Source: Pieris napi (lineage: Eukaryota > Arthropoda > Insecta > Lepidoptera > Pieridae). Taken from it: a stretch of 64,000 nucleotides of DNA. The notes below the pieces were generated by a model that was not told where the DNA came from, did not search any database, and was given only the letters and a program-made list of their open reading frames with translations. The stretch is from positions 2,678,501-2,742,500 of the forward strand of contig NC_062249.1 in NCBI RefSeq assembly GCF_905475465.1, given 5' to 3'. Position numbers and translations under genes: made by a program. Numbering within the stretch: the first letter of the stretch is position 1; the number at the start of each line of letters is the position of its first letter. Positions 33,942 through 49,300 of the stretch are shown here, one piece after another.

Positions 33942-35345
33942 TTATTTGTTAGCACAATTAGGTGAATATAGTTTAATATATGTGATTATAAAAAAATATG
34001 TTATCGGATTTAAATGTTATATCAATTTTTCAAGTCATAACTGACTCGGGTTTATCGCAAGCGTGGTTTTTAAATATCATTCCTACATCTGTCAGCTGTC
34101 ACCTGTCAGATGTCATCGCAGGAAGCAGGCGCTTTTAGACTTAACGTTAATTAGGGGAAGGCGTGTATAAGTGAGATTTTAGTTATTTATTCATTGGAAT
34201 TATTGACAAGAATGTGAGAAAGTACAGTTATAAAATGTATGAATAGTAGCAAAATAAGTAGAACCTATACTTAGTAGCTCAGTTAATGTCCTGATAGCGT
34301 GATATCGCGTCATAGGAAATGTGATTTTAAATCTAGTATTTAAGGTTTATTATCGTGTGAATTTAGTTAAAATAGCTAGTGTCTTGTACGACTATGTTCA
34401 GTCATTTAGTCTTAACGCATGGGCCGAACAGATTTCTATTTCGTTAGGTTTTTTCAAGCAAGTCGTCTGTTCCTATAGAAATACTATTTGACCGGAAATC
34501 GAACCAAAAACTTTCGACTTGTCATTAGAGTTTTTCGTTGATATTAAAACATTGTTTATACTAATGTGTCTAATATGCACAAAATTCATTTAAAAGTTGT
34601 ATAGTTTATTAATTAGCCGTTATTTACGTTAATTTTATGTTATATAAATATCGGATTAAAAAAGTTTATCAGTTGAATTATTTTTATCGAATTTAGCCTT
34701 GAATTTTTTATCTTTGCGAATTGCATGTTATGTAAACTTGTTATTAGTTGTTGTATGCAGATATAATATATTTTGAAACCACTAGATTTCTGAATTGTGT
34801 GGACTTGAAGCTTAAAATACTACAAGTAGTATTTAAGGGTATTTTTTTATTTATGATTACAATAGTTTTTATTTCATAAAACCAAAGGTTTATGTATTCA
34901 TTCATGAAAACTAAACTAATAGTAATGTACTATTATTATTTTATTGTATCGTTAAATTAATTGACAGAGATACAAGTTGTAAAATAAAACTGATTTTGTT
35001 TGTTATAATTAATAGTTAAAAATCACAAAATATTATATAATATTCTCTAAATTTCCATTATAATTAGCAAACTTATTAAAAATTGTCCTTACCTTTGTAA
35101 TTGCTAACAAAGGTAAAAACATGAATTTACTTATTGACTTTTTATGTACTGTAAAACTAGTCTGCCTTACCTTAGGGTAAGAATCATATCACACTAGCGT
35201 AAACTATAAATCCCTTTGTCAAAAACGTGGTACATTTTGACATACCGAAATCATAGTTCGCGCTAAGTATAAGCTTGATAAAGTTCATATGTAGCAAGTT
35301 ATAATTGTATCGACTGAGTATTTAATGTGGTGCAAATAAAAGTCT
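33942..35345 (+). other. probable iPLA2-VIA 3' UTR
   Basis: AT-rich, without repeats that I recognise. An AATAAA at 35335-35340 is a good candidate for the poly(A) signal, but shorter forms are possible because AT-rich hexamers occur earlier (for example near 34985). Confidence 0.4.
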
Positions 35346-37170
35346 ATATATATTGCAAAGCTGTTTATTTTAATAAAATATTACCTAATAGAGACTTATA
35401 CAAAGACTCAATAATATCACATTTCTGATGTGGATATTATCAATCCACGAACTAAACCTATCGAATACACAAACAAATTTATTAAGCTTTTAAATATCTT
35501 TGTGTTTTCGCCATTTACTAAGTACCTAATATGCTAATAAATAGTGCCTCTAGATTAACAGTGTCTTTGGATTTTTTTTTGAATTGAAACGCCAAATAAA
35601 TAAGGTGAGATTCTACAATAACAGTTGAAACTCGTGACTGTTAAAATAGTTCTAGTAGGCAATTTAATATGAATCGTGGAATTTTCTCACCATTCAACGT
35701 AGACAAAGTTATGACTGCTGTGAATATAGCTGAGAGCCAATCCATAGACACACTTCACACAGTATTTTCTTATAACATAAACTTGCTGGAAAGATTTATT
35801 CTTAATTTAAATATGATGACTCGGAAGTGAGTTGTCATTGAGTTTTGACAATTAACTGTTATAACAATAATCAAATATGTGCCAGTACAATAAATTGCAA
35901 GCAGATTTTGTTTGTATCGCCTATATACACAACAGTCCATAACTTTGACTACACATAATTTAATAATTAAAACAATAGGAACGTATATAATTAAACTAAT
36001 GCTCTAACGAGGCACAAATAAACAACCAACGATCACTGAGGGAGCTGTATTTGGACCACTACTACACTAATATGGCCTCCGTACACAAAACACGTTTCGA
36101 CAAATGATGTTATGTGCGGCGGACCTTTATACATATGATTCTAAATTAATTTGCAAAGCAAAATATGAAAGATATGTTGGAATGCGGAATTACTTCCAAA
36201 AAGTGCCAAAGTCTTATTTAATCCGAATTACATATTTTGTTTTAAGATGGCGTGTCAGCAAGCGTACCACATAACTTCAATAGGATTTTACAACTTAATA
36301 GTTATATAGAAACGCAATTTCGATGTTTCATTTGTAACACAGGTTGGAATTACATAGAGATATAAGTTACGCGGTAAGCTTGCGGTTTTTTTTATATTGA
36401 AAAAACAATTGATTTCATTTTATATAATACATATATATTTATAAAAAGCTGCACTACAATAGTAGGGCCCATCTCGCACGCTCACTTATTGCATACAACT
36501 TTAAAGGCCGTATTTTATTTGTAGCAAGTTTCAAGACGCTTTCAATACAAAAAGGAACACATAAAAATAACATTATGAACACAAAAATCGAATGTCAATT
36601 TCATTAAAACTGTAAAATAATGCGAAATTTCACAAACTCTTTGGCCTACCTAAGAAAAAAAATCGGTATCTGCCTTTTGGCACGTTACCTCAGTCCATTA
36701 ACGAAAATTAAGTATCATATGTTGGTATCAAAAACTAAGTACATTTTTAACCCCAATAAATTAGACGAAAAGGCACGGCGTGGAAAAAAATCTACTTAAT
36801 CTAACAGACTTTCTGTACTCGTGTTACGGCCAACCTCGAATTCCTTTTTAGATATTTCACTCTTTTTCAGAAGGGAGCTTTCAGTAGGAAAAATTGGCTC
36901 TGACCAACTTATTTGTTGGGTATATTGATGCGCATTTAATTCGTCAATTTTCTTTAAATATTAAACGTTTTCAGGACGCTAATCTTCATTTTGTGTTTAA
37001 CTTTGCGATTAAAATAGAAACATACATTTAAAAAATTATTTGTACTTAAAGTATTTTAAAAAATCACTGAGCGAAGAAGCAATCGTTTAAACCATATACA
37101 ATTAATATTTTATTTTGCTGTACCAATTGCTATATGAATTTTAATCTGTTATATGTAATCGAGATTGGCC
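35346..37170. other. intergenic sequence between convergent iPLA2-VIA and cueball
   Basis: AT-rich with no gene, RNA or named repeat seen. A TTTATT at 37172-37177 is the reverse complement of AATAAA and lies about 80 bases after the cueball stop, so it is a candidate poly(A) signal for cueball. Confidence 0.4.
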
Positions 37171-37256
37171 GTTTATTATTTCAATAAATTTTGTTCTGTA
37201 TTAAAATTCCTAAATATCACATAGTTAGGTAAACTGGATTATTACCAAATTGTACA

Positions 37257-37370
37257 TTAGTACATATCATCGGGATTTTCCATGTTCGCAATTAAGTTCC
37301 GTTTCTCTTCCTTTCCTTGTTTTGTGTTTAGCAGGTTCGGCCTAATCGTCGATTTTGGCTCGAAACAGGG
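37257..37370 (-). CDS. cue: cueball last coding exon (C-terminal tail)
   Basis: After a consensus acceptor (TTTTTCAG), 37 codons and a TAA encode the end of the cytoplasmic tail, beginning PCFEPKST and ending NMENPDDMY. The fly protein ends in the same way (PCFDPK ... NMEDDLY). It is too short for routine open-frame listing but its phase is exact. Confidence 0.9.
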   Translation of the reverse strand, partial: PCFEPKSTIRPNLLNTKQGKEEKRNLIANMENPDDMY

Positions 37371-40300
37371 CTGAAAAAGTACAAATAAATAAATACAATT
37401 GTACTAATAAATAATAGTCATTATTACTGGCTTAGCTTAACCCTTATCTATACTAATATTATAAAGAGGAAAGATTAGATTTTTTGTTTGTTTGAAATTT
37501 GAATAGGCTCCGAAACTACTGGACCGATTTCAAAAATTCTTTCACCGTTGGCAAGCTACACTATTCCCGAGTGACATAGGCATTTTCAAAAAGGGATGCT
37601 TACTAAAACTTGAATAATCTAACCCAAGGTGTAAAAAAATAAACAAAAAACTTCCTTCAATCGCGTGCGCTGCGAAAACTATTAATGATAGAACAAAATG
37701 ATGTATTAAAATTTTTCAGGACACATCACTATCTATAAAAAATGACGCGACAGCATCTTTTATAGTTACGTCACAATAAGCGTCCTTTTATTTTATTTTT
37801 TATTATTAAAATACCACCGCTAGAAAAGTAATTTTCGTTTATTCGTACCTAGGTATTGATCCTTATCAAAATAAATACCAACGTTTCACATAAGCTACAA
37901 TTTAATGGCATAACCACCAAAAAAGCATGGTGGATTCGTGTTCTCCTGCCGTTTTTCTTGAATAGTTTACTACTATGTAATATAACAAAAATCTTAGCCA
38001 CAGCAACGCTTGGCCGAGTCTACTAGTAGTATTATAGAAGTTGAATTTCCCAATATTATAAGTGATTCGAGTTCGAATGGTTCGAACCTACTTGGCTATT
38101 AGATTGACAAATAGTCATGAAACAGATACAGAAATCTGAGGACCAGACCTAAAAAGGTTGTAGCACCACTGATTTATTTATTATTATTTCTAAGTGATTA
38201 ATTGAAACTATTTAAATTATTTACAATCTTAACCATAAAATTATAAATGGATATTATAATCAAATATCAGGTATAACCGTCAGAAAAAAAGTTAATGCTT
38301 TTAAATTTACTTAACTGGCAGTTCTCAAATTACGAGAACGGACGAGAATCTTCGACAATTTTAAATAGTCTTCCTTAATTAGAAAAATTAAATGAACTCT
38401 AAGTAGTGTGTGTAGAGTATTGTGTTATACTTAATTTATTTAAAACGGCTGCATAATACAATGATATCTGTAAGGCACTTAAAACCTACTTGTGTATAAA
38501 AATGAAAGATACATAAATTAAAAAGCGCCATTTTCGTATTGCCTTCAATATCCAACATCAAAGACTAGATTTATTTCATTGACAGAATTAAATAAAGTAG
38601 TATTCATTGTGAGAAAAAAAGTTATTTGTTTTATTAATGTTTTTTAGTTGATTTTTGTAATAAGTTGCATTGGTATTACACTATTGTAAAAAAATCTGAT
38701 TATGAATACAAAAAATTACTGATTAAAAATAATTTACCTACCAAAAATAAGAATAAAGATCTTCTTAATACATATACATATAAATTAATTTAACACCTTT
38801 AATTATTTTGGTAATACAATCGATAAAAATAATAAATACTTTTTGGATTCCGTTTTTGTATCAGAAATCTTTTCTGAACACATTTTTCTGTTTAATACCA
38901 ATATTATTTCTCGATATTAAATTGATAACATGAGTTAATACTGTAACTCGTTGCGTACCACCATATCTTGTTTGTGTATATATTTTATAATACGTAATAC
39001 ATTGAGCGTAATAAACTGGCAAATATAGATAACAACAATATGTTCCTTAACTTATTACTAAATTTAGACGGTAAACGTTTTAATAATCCAAAACCATGCT
39101 CATGGATATTCCAAAAGAAATGACAAAAGGATTCTCCAGATACAAATGTTCAATAGTTTAATAATTGAATTGCTTAGAAAGGTTTTTAATGTACCAAGCA
39201 ATAGTGCAACTTTGAAATTTATATTATTATTATAGAGGTAATGTATGTGAGGTTGCATGGGGTAATCTCTGGGTCAAAAAAATAAACCAGTGGCGCTACA
39301 ACTCTTATAAATATGCACCTCATAATTGTGTATCTGTTTCATGATCATTTGTCAATCTAATCGGCAGATAGGTGATCAGCCTCCTGTGCCTCACACACGC
39401 CGTCACCTTTTTGGGTCTAAGTTTTCCACACGATGTTTTCCTTCACCGTTTGAGCGAGTTAAATGCGCACATAAGCACATAGATAAATGTGCACGTCGGG
39501 GATCGAACCTACGACTTCAAGGATGAGAGCCGCATTTAATCTCTGGGTCTACTGAACGGATTATGATAATCTTCTACCCATAAAAAGTCATATTATTTGG
39601 GTCACAGACTATATAAAAACTGTTTCGTGGTACCTATTAGCATTGAAGCCACAAAATCAGTGTATTTTGTAATTTAATAAATAAATATAATAAAACCTAA
39701 CTTGGTGATGTATTATTTCTATAAATAGTGTTTGCTTTAGCTAACGACGGGAACAAGACGCCAAAGAGAACTATTACTTTTGAGTTACTGAAAGTTTAGT
39801 GAATAAAAGTGCAAGATTATATAAACTGCTGGTGCGTAACCCACTATTCTAGTGCCAAACGTTATTAGCTATCAGTATTGTATAGGTAATTTGTATAAAG
39901 TATCTTTTTTGTAGACTTTATAGTTAGCATTTTTTTTAAGTATTCTACAAAAACACTTCTTAAATGCTTCCTATATACTGCTCAATCGCGACTTTTGAAA
40001 TTCTTGTATTTCTTATTCTTTTAGATTATTTTTAGTTTTATGTTAAATTAAGTTTTCAATTGTATAACTTTTCAGTGTTACTTGTAATTTTATTTTTGTT
40101 CATTTGATGACCTATGCACTTCTTGCACTTTACCCTAAGTATTTATTTTTTTCTTTTGGCGCGTTAGGGAAAAATGATGAGAGTAAATTTTAACGATGCG
40201 CGCGCATACCGTCACAAAAAACCGACACCCTGAAGTTAGCTATAGTCAACATTTTAGATTTTTGAAGTTAAACTTCGTTTGGCGCGTTAGGAAAAAATGA

Positions 40301-43300
40301 TGATAGTAAATTTTATCTATACTTAGTGCTGTTTTTTTCTACAAACGTAGAATAAGGCGAAAGATAAATTTTTGAAAAGATTCTTATCTTGTTACCAAAG
40401 AAGTATAACTTCTAACGCGTGTACATAAGTACACACACGTTTTTTTCTCTTACTATGGTTGCCTGGACGAGATCGCTTGTTAGGGATAAGGGCGTTGCAC
40501 CGCTAATAATTTATGTTACCTGTTCTTATAAATGTAACGAAGATTAAATCAATAAATAAAACTTACCGTTTCACATATATTCATATTACAGCAATTCTCT
40601 ATAGTTATTTCACATTGATCCGGTCGAGCCGTCAGCGGTGTGACATTCTTGTTCACTATTATACGTTTCTTTATCCTGTAAATTGGAAAGTTCAGTATTA
40701 AAGTAATAAGAAATATGCATATACCTAAATGATTTATTTCCGCGTTGAACAGTATCTAACGAATTTTCGTATTTGGGAAAGAGTATTTTATGTTTGTGTT
40801 TTTACTATGTGTCTTACAATAACGACAGTGATACCAAGTTTGATATATTCTTTGTGTCCGTAGCTTTAAATTCGCAAGCTTGGAATCGCGCGGAAGAAAA
40901 ACGCATTTAATTGAGATCAATAGTGTTTTGACCATTCAATTTTGTGTTTTCGTACCAAATAATTATTAATTTGGGACATTAGCTATTTAAAGTTTTACAT
41001 CGAAATTCCGTTTCGTACTTGCCAACAAATTATTAGTTATTGCCAATCTTGAAATCTCTATTAAAATTAAATGGTAAGTTTACAAATCCCAAGGAGCATG
41101 TGTGGTGAACTTAATACCTACAGCATATTATGTGAAAATCGCAACAATCGGTCTGGTCTGACACTTTGGGAAACAGCCTTAATTTATATATATTATGTCG
41201 CAACCAACTATCTTAATTAGCCGTTTAATTAACAACCTAGTCTCTTTACTAAACAGCGCCGTTTAACATGCCTCAATGATATTCAACCATTTCATGAAAC
41301 AGCTAGGCTGACTGGATATGATTACGTTACATTAAATGCATATCCTGTTCATTTTTCAATTTAGTTCCAATTTTTAGCGCATATAGGCTAGATGCTAAAA
41401 ATTCTATTACAGAGTATTTACATCTTCATCAAGTTCCCTAAATGATTACCGTTTGAATGTATATAGAGAAGACGTAGTTCTCCTTCAAATTCTACTACGG
41501 CATAGACAAATCCACGACCTCCGCATTCTACTCTAACATAGCCAATGTAATGTAAACAGTGCGACGTATTCATAACATTACTATGTATTTTTAATCAACA
41601 TCAATATTATTTATCATTGAGCTACTGTTTTGTTTATAAAATTATTACATAAATAAACGATATGACCTGTAGATAACCAAATTTCCCTGTTTATACGCAA
41701 AATGTCATTAAAAACGTACCTTATACAATTACAAAAAAAGTTTCGCCACTAGTATGTAGTGGCGCTAAAACTTTTTTTTTATGTAATAGGAGGCAAACGG
41801 GCAGGAGGCTCACCTAATGTTAAGTAATACCGCCGCCCATGGACACTTACATTGCCAGAAGGATTGCAAGTGCGTTGCCGGCCTTTCTAGGTTCAGATTT
41901 CGGAATCCAGGTTGACTTTTTAAGGGTCTAAGCATTTTCCTCACGATATTTTCCTTCACCGTTCGATGCCCTGTCGGGGATTAAACCTTTTTTTTTATAG
42001 AACAGGGAGTTGACAGGAGGCTGACCTCAAGTTAAGTGATACCATGGGCACTGCCAGAAGGTTAGAGAGTGCGTTGCCCCTAAAGAATTGGTACGCTGTT
42101 TTCTTGAATGACCCTAAGTCGAATTGGTTCGGAAATACTTGTCCCGCTGATACCACTAGGCCAACACAGCTTCTTATATTTGTAAACAAAAATTTATTCT
42201 AGATATAACTCAATAGAGGTTTCGAGTTATAACAGTTGTCTAACTTCGTAAATATTCGTTCATAAATATATTCCTGAATTCATTACCATCATTAATTAAA
42301 TTGTTCCGCTAGTTTTCATATCTACACGATTATGTTGTAATAATGAATTCGATACTCCAACCATTACCAATAACTAACGAACCGTGTAAATTGTTATGTG
42401 TTCGTTTATTATAGAAACTGGTCAGAGTTGAAATACTTTCATTAGGAACTATAAATTTAAAATTAATGCTAAATACTTTTTAAACCCAACTATTTATAAT
42501 CTGCACGTAATATGAAAAACAGTGCCGACAGGAGCAGTGTTGGCCTAGTGGCTTCAGCGTGCTACTCTCATCCCTGAGGTCGTAGGTTCGATCTCCAGCT
42601 GTGCACTAATGGACTTTCTATGTGCACATTTAACATTTGCACAAACGGTGAAGGAAAACATCGTGAGTAAACCGGCTTGCCTTAGACCCAAAAAGTGGAT
42701 GGTGTGTGTCAAGCTCATCTCATCTGATTACCTAGCTATTTAGAGCAAGATCCCAGGGCCGCCAGACGTCACGTATTTTCTGACGGATGAAATGTGGACG
42801 ATTGGGTAGTGTTAGTATGTACTATGATCGTATGCCTACCTGCTAGCTTGGTCAAACGGCCAATTTCCAGGTATCAGGTAATCAAGGTACACAAAAACAT
42901 TACTTACTTCACGTAAATTCTCATGGCTGATTTTTATATATGTTTTCGAGTGTATAGTTAAAAATAAATTGTCAATACTCCCAGACACTTTCCGTCGGCC
43001 ATTTTGCTTAACAGACGCTTTAAGGGTCTCAAAATAATTAGTCAACTTCACGTAAATTCTGACGCTCCATTTTTATATATGTTCATCCCACAACTATTTT
43101 AAAAGCTTTGACAAGAAGACAGACCGATCCAAGGGGCCAATCATCCCCTAAACTAAATTTTAATATCTCTATGAGTGGGAGAGCATTATCTACGCGCATG
43201 AGACTGAGTGAGACCGACTGCGCTGTTAAAGCCATGAAAATTACTTGAACAGATATTTTATAATTTTAAGAACTTTTGTTGACAAGTAAATTATAGCAAC

Positions 43301-46300
43301 AAAAATAAGAAAAAAATTGACACATAATAAATAATACTAAACTTAGCCGACATTTTTTTTTTTCAATTTATTAATTAAAACTAAAAAATATTTTTTTAAA
43401 ATACCACTTATATTTAAATAGCAGCAATTTTTTTAATTAATTATTTATTGGAAACTTGGAAACAAAGTGGAAAAATATTAATTCCTCAATATTTCTTAAC
43501 AGTGGCTTTTAATCTTCATTATCATCATCATAAAATATCAATCTTGAAATTGAATATCTAAATCGTGATCGTCATCATCAGCATTATCCTTATTTTCTTC
43601 CTCTGTAAAAAACAAGTTAAACAATGAAGGTCTGAAAAAACTAAAAAGATACAAATAATATGAGAAACGAAAATAATTTACCTGATTGTTCTTCCAGCGA
43701 CTCACTGACAAAACCCGATAATTGATCTCCATCGAACCAATGAAAATCATATTTACCATCTTGTAGTGTCCAGCCATTGTTTTCGGGGTTGAAAATATTT
43801 ATCATCTTCATACTTGCATTGTTCCAAAGCTAGCCCGTCGAAACTGTTGCCAAAGCTCACTTTTACAAGGTGGTAAGTTACTGGCATCAAAGTTTCTTAA
43901 ATTCTTTCGATTGAATTCTTCATTTATATCAGATACCATGTATGTAAATGATAAACAACTGTAGTCTGGCAGCATCTACATCAATTATTCCAGGAACGTT
44001 GTAAACATCACAGATAAATTTTTGTATTATGTTGAATACACGTTCTTCTTCATCTACATCACCAACAAAATCCAACGTACCAAAACGGTGAAATGCTTGT
44101 TGGTACTCTTCATTTTTCTTCAAAATATTAAACGGCTTTTGCTTGCCCTTTTTGAATAATAATAATTTTTCAAGTAATTTTCATGGCTTTAACAGCGCAG
44201 TCGGTCTCACTCAGTCTCATGCGCGTAGATAATGCTCTCCCACTCATAGAGATATTAAAATTTAGTTTAGGGGATGATTGGCCCCTTGGATCGGTCTGTC
44301 TTCTTGTCAAAGCTTTTAAAATAGTTGTGGGATGAACATATATAAAAATGGAGCGTCAGAATTTACATGAAGTTGACTAATTATTTTGAGACCCTTAAAG
44401 CGTCTGTTAAGCAATATGGCCGACGGAAAGTGTCTGGGAGTATTGACAATTTATTTCTAACTATACACTCGAAAACATATATAAAAATCAGCCATGAGAA
44501 TTTACGTGAAGTAAGTAATGTTTTTGTGTACCTTGATTACCTGATACCTGGAAATTGGCCGTTTGACCAAGCTAGCAGGTAGGCATACGATCATAGTACA
44601 TACTAACACTACCCAATCGTCCACATTTCATCCGTCAGAAAATACGTGACGTCTGGCGGCCCTGGGATCTTGGACCATATTAGATTGACAAATGATCATG
44701 AAACAGATACAGAAATCTGAGGCCCAGACCTAAAAAGGTTGTAGCGCCACCGATTTACTATTGTTTTATTTATTAAAATACCTAAGGGATGAGACGAAAC
44801 GACAAAGCGTTCCCCTTGGAAAGTAAAATGGAAGTAAAAGCATGACGTAAGCATATCTCGTTAACTTGTATTTTTTATAGCATAGAGGGGCAAACAAGGC
44901 CTATAGGATAAAAGGGCAGATATCGCAGCCCGTGGACTCCCATTTAAGCGGGTGTGTTGCCGGCATTTGAGGCAGGAATATGCTCTTTTTTTATTCGTGA
45001 AATAAAATATAATAGAGTTGTATTGGAATAAAGACGCTGTTGAAATTCTAAATCAACGGTTTGTTTTTTCGAATTACATTCGCGTCCCCTTTAATAAAAC
45101 CTTATTTGAAACACACTTGGAATATTAAAAATACACATACCTAGGTCGTCGCTTCAGTTGCAGTACTTTCGTAATAAGAATAGCACAGAGCAAGCTCAGA
45201 AGTCCACATAGTACTCCCAACGCCATCAATATAGGATCGCGCACGCCATCCCATCCTGCGCAGGATTCTTCAAAATCATCGCCCACTAACAACGCTTCAG
45301 TAGTTGTCATCGGCGGGGTGGCAATTGTTTGGCTTTTTGTTACATCTGGGTGTCCTGGCGAGTTGTTCGTGTTCGTGCAACTGTAAAAGTCATGGCTTGT
45401 TTGAATTTTTTCAATTTAAAGAAATTAGTTTTAAATTTTTAAGTATTATTTATTTAACAAAAGAGCGTGCGTACAAAGTACACATGTCGGAAGTGAAACT
45501 TCTTTGTAAATGAATTAATGAGTAATTAAGCGGCCCAAATCCCATAATTTTGCTAGTCTTTCTATATTAATTAATAATACTAAGGCTAACTAGAAACCAG
45601 AACTAAAATTAATTGGTGCAATTTACTTTCTTATTTTTTATATAATAGACAATTTTGTTACGTTTTCAAAAACATTTCATTTGTTTTCGATTTGTTTTTT
45701 TTTTTAATTTTGATTTTATTTTGTGATCGTTTTTTTCTAAAAGAAAATTTCATTAATTTTTCAATTTTAATTTGAGTATGAAGAGAAAATATTGTTACGT
45801 TTCTGATTTTTTTTATTTTGATATATTTTTTTTCATCATGTGATGTCAGAATTATTGATTACCTACTAAGTAATAAATACTAATTTTTGAAGAGCATTCA
45901 TTTTATTTGACCGATACCCTTGTTTCATTCCTAACTCTATGGACATATAACGGTCTACTATAAAGCCGACCAATCAGCGCGCGAGGTGCGTACCGTTTCA
46001 CAATTTGACGATTTCACTTCGATAAATTATAATCTACCTAATAATAATACGTTAAATTGTAAGCAGTACCTTGAGTTCACAATCTTTCGACAGTTTATAA
46101 TCTCGCGAGATAGATTACAATCTAACGGTATTTACAATTTTACGTTGAAATATATACAATAAATATGGTAACAATTACCAAATAATATAACAAATTCATT
46201 ATTATCATAATTGCTAACTTATGTCCATGTCTAAAACAGCTAACTGGGTCTTACCAAAAAAAATCTTGGTCCTGTGTACAAAACCAACAAATGAAATGAA

Positions 46301-49300
46301 AATGTTTGTTTGAAAAAAAAATGAAAAGATAAAAAAAATGAAAAGAAAAAAAAATGTAATTTAGTTACTTAATGAAATAATAATGATATTGATATGTATT
46401 AAAAACACCATCGGTGTTCAAGTATGAATATAACCACAATATAATACTAGCACATCTTTATTAAAGAAAAAAAAATCGACAAAAACGCTGCGCATCTTCG
46501 TGACGTTCCGTAAAAATTTTACCCTCATGTGCCTAAGAAGTTTCACTACAAAAAAAATACAAACAGGTGACGGTAGAATACAAATTGGTCACAATTTCAC
46601 CGTCCACCGAAGCGTCGACATTTATAATTATTGGTCTAAAATATTAAGAGTGCCATGTGTTGAGGTACAGTGTCTTTAAAGTTGATTTCATGTTTATAAA
46701 AGTAGGTAAATATATAGAAAAGAAAATACGGTGGACGGACAAATTGTGACCAACTTGTGACATGACCGTCTAATTTCTGTATTTATTTTATATATTTGCT
46801 TAAAACCTATTATTCTACAAAGGTCTTGCTACATTCACGTTTTCAGTAAGCGAATTGTAAGTTATTGCGATGGATTGCTTTCGTTGCGTTATCAATTAAA
46901 TTAATCATACTGCTATCGAAATATCTTAAAAGATTAAACATAATTATTTACTTCAAGACAAGGCTTTGATTTCCGCTTTCACGATCCTCAAGGTTCGTTT
47001 AACCTTTGAAAACGCACTTTGTAATCTCGGAAATATTACTTTGATCAATTAGTAGTTTTTTCACAGTAAGACAATTGACAGAAACTGTATAATAAATAAT
47101 TTTTCCTCGTTAAATATGAACTAACTTAAATACAACTAATAAACTTTGATTTTGTTCCCTTTGGAGTAGATACTCTTGAGCAGTTCGAGTGCACAGGTGC
47201 TAATTAAAGATTTAAGTTAGCGCCTGGTATATAGTACCGGTAACCCCAGAACTGGTGCTTTCCTTGCTCAACAAATAAGTATTGCAATACAGCGAGCTAA
47301 TGCTGCCAGGATCAAATGTACATTGCCACAGAGACCAAACTTATTAAATTGTTTTATTTCTATTTATTAGGTTAAGATTATTGCACATCTGTATATTTGT
47401 GTGTTGGTAGTAAATGAATTAATTAATGAATTACTAAGAAACTTAGTGGTTAACGCTTTAAAACAGACTTAAGTTCGATTACCGGAATAATTGTTTGCTT
47501 TTACTGAGTAATGCCGTAAAATTATCAATGTCATTGATGTGTTCCATGGTTACAGAACGAAGAAACTCAACACAAGTTGTTTTGGTGAACCATATCTAAG
47601 CCTTATCAGACATGATAAAGAGATTTAGTTTTGTGCGTAATTTGCCGCATGTTTTATCAAATTAATGAATATCTTGATCATTATCAAATATAATTTCGGC
47701 AGATTATTATAGACTAGATGATATGGTATAATTGATTGTCTAGAACTCTGATATAAAGTGGTGTATATCTGATGGACAAATAAAAAAAAACTTTTTTTAA
47801 CCAACGAAGTTTTTATATTTTATTTGAAAAGCTTGCACACTGATAAATTGGTACAAGAAAAACTAAATATTTAATGTGACAAACACTTATAGGCAAACAC
47901 AACAAACCCGAAGAGATAAAAAATACTAAAACTAAAGGAAAATTGATTTCAAAGTGTGTGTGAGTTTAAACGCAAACATGACTTACTTGCATATATCTTT
48001 AACAGGTGCTATTGTAGTGGCTACTTCGAGTTTTTTTCTTTCGCATCTCCCCCCTTCAAAATTATCTGGACACTTGCAAATAGGTTTATCAGAACTGATC
48101 GAACATTCACCACTATTCAGACAATAACCGTTGCATACATTCACTTCGCATCGGAGCCCAGTATATCCTTTCTTGCAGCTAAAAACAATGTACATATAAA
48201 CAATTGAAAACTTGTTTCTTGCATCTTAAAACAAATAAAGACAATGTATAAAAAATTGTTATTAAACAAAATAAAGAATGCTTTTGTTTATGATGCAATT
48301 GTTTTTTGTTTTTATGTATTTTAACATACTGTAATGAAACATTTAATTGAAAACTTGTTTCTTTCATCTAAAAACAAATAAAGACTATAAAAAAATTGTT
48401 ACTAAAGCAAATAAATAATGATATTGTTTATGATGCGATTATTTTTTGTTTTGTTATGAATTTTAACATACTGTAATATGTAATGGTTTCCAATGTTTCT
48501 CTTCATAAAAACCACATGGTTCTGGGAATAGATATTGATTTTTTCGCAATTCCTACGTTAACTCTCACAAAACTTGAACGCTTTTAGCGATAAGGCGCGC
48601 GCAATCGCGTCCTGTTAAATGAATAAACACCAAAACAAATTACCTGCAGGTAGGCTGCCCTTCGGATCCTACTTTACATTCCCCATTCAAACAAAAGTTT
48701 TGACACACAGATATCTCACAACGATCGCCTGTATATCCTTGTATACATTTGCATTCATTTCCAGACCCTTCGCCATGTAAGCAGAAGAGACCAACATCGA
48801 AGGTGGAATCGGTTGGAATGTCGACCGTCTCATTTTTAGACTTCTGCATTTCCCACACGTTCTTACACTCTGGTATACCCTCAATTTGATCTTCAATGTT
48901 ATAGTTTGCTACGATACCGAAGGGCTTAATATTCCCGTTAGAGAATGTTAGGAATTCTTCTGGTTCTGTGTAAGGAGGTGCGTCTTTATCGATTTTCCAT
49001 ACAGTTTTGTAAGCCCAATCTACCCAGTACAACGAATCCTTTGATACAGTCAGCGTGTTCGGGTGGTGATGTATTCCAACGACTACCTTCTTTCGGTTCC
49101 CGCCGTCCAAGTCTGACGTTTCAATGGTATAATGTATGCCTTCTTTGTCGTCGACCCAGTACAGACTCCTTGTTCTCTGATCGACAGCGATGCTGACAGG
49201 CATATAGATGTCCTTGTCTATAATGACCTCTCGGCCGGTGCCATCCAGGCGCGCTCTTTCTATCGTTGGTCTCGTAACGTTTATGTTGGTCCAGTATATG

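Noticed and set aside
39326..39526. 66-codon open frame, + strand
   Set aside because: Antisense of an S1 SINE; not a gene.
42836..43051. Two 71-codon open frames (42836-43051 - strand, 44367-44582 + strand) that look like a conserved protein pair
   Set aside because: They are the same DNA in the two inverted arms of one element. Their similarity comes from the arm identity and not from protein selection.
45655..46380. Large inverted repeat between T-rich and A-rich tracts
   Set aside because: The pairing is mostly homopolymer-driven and no sharp ends or target duplication are visible.
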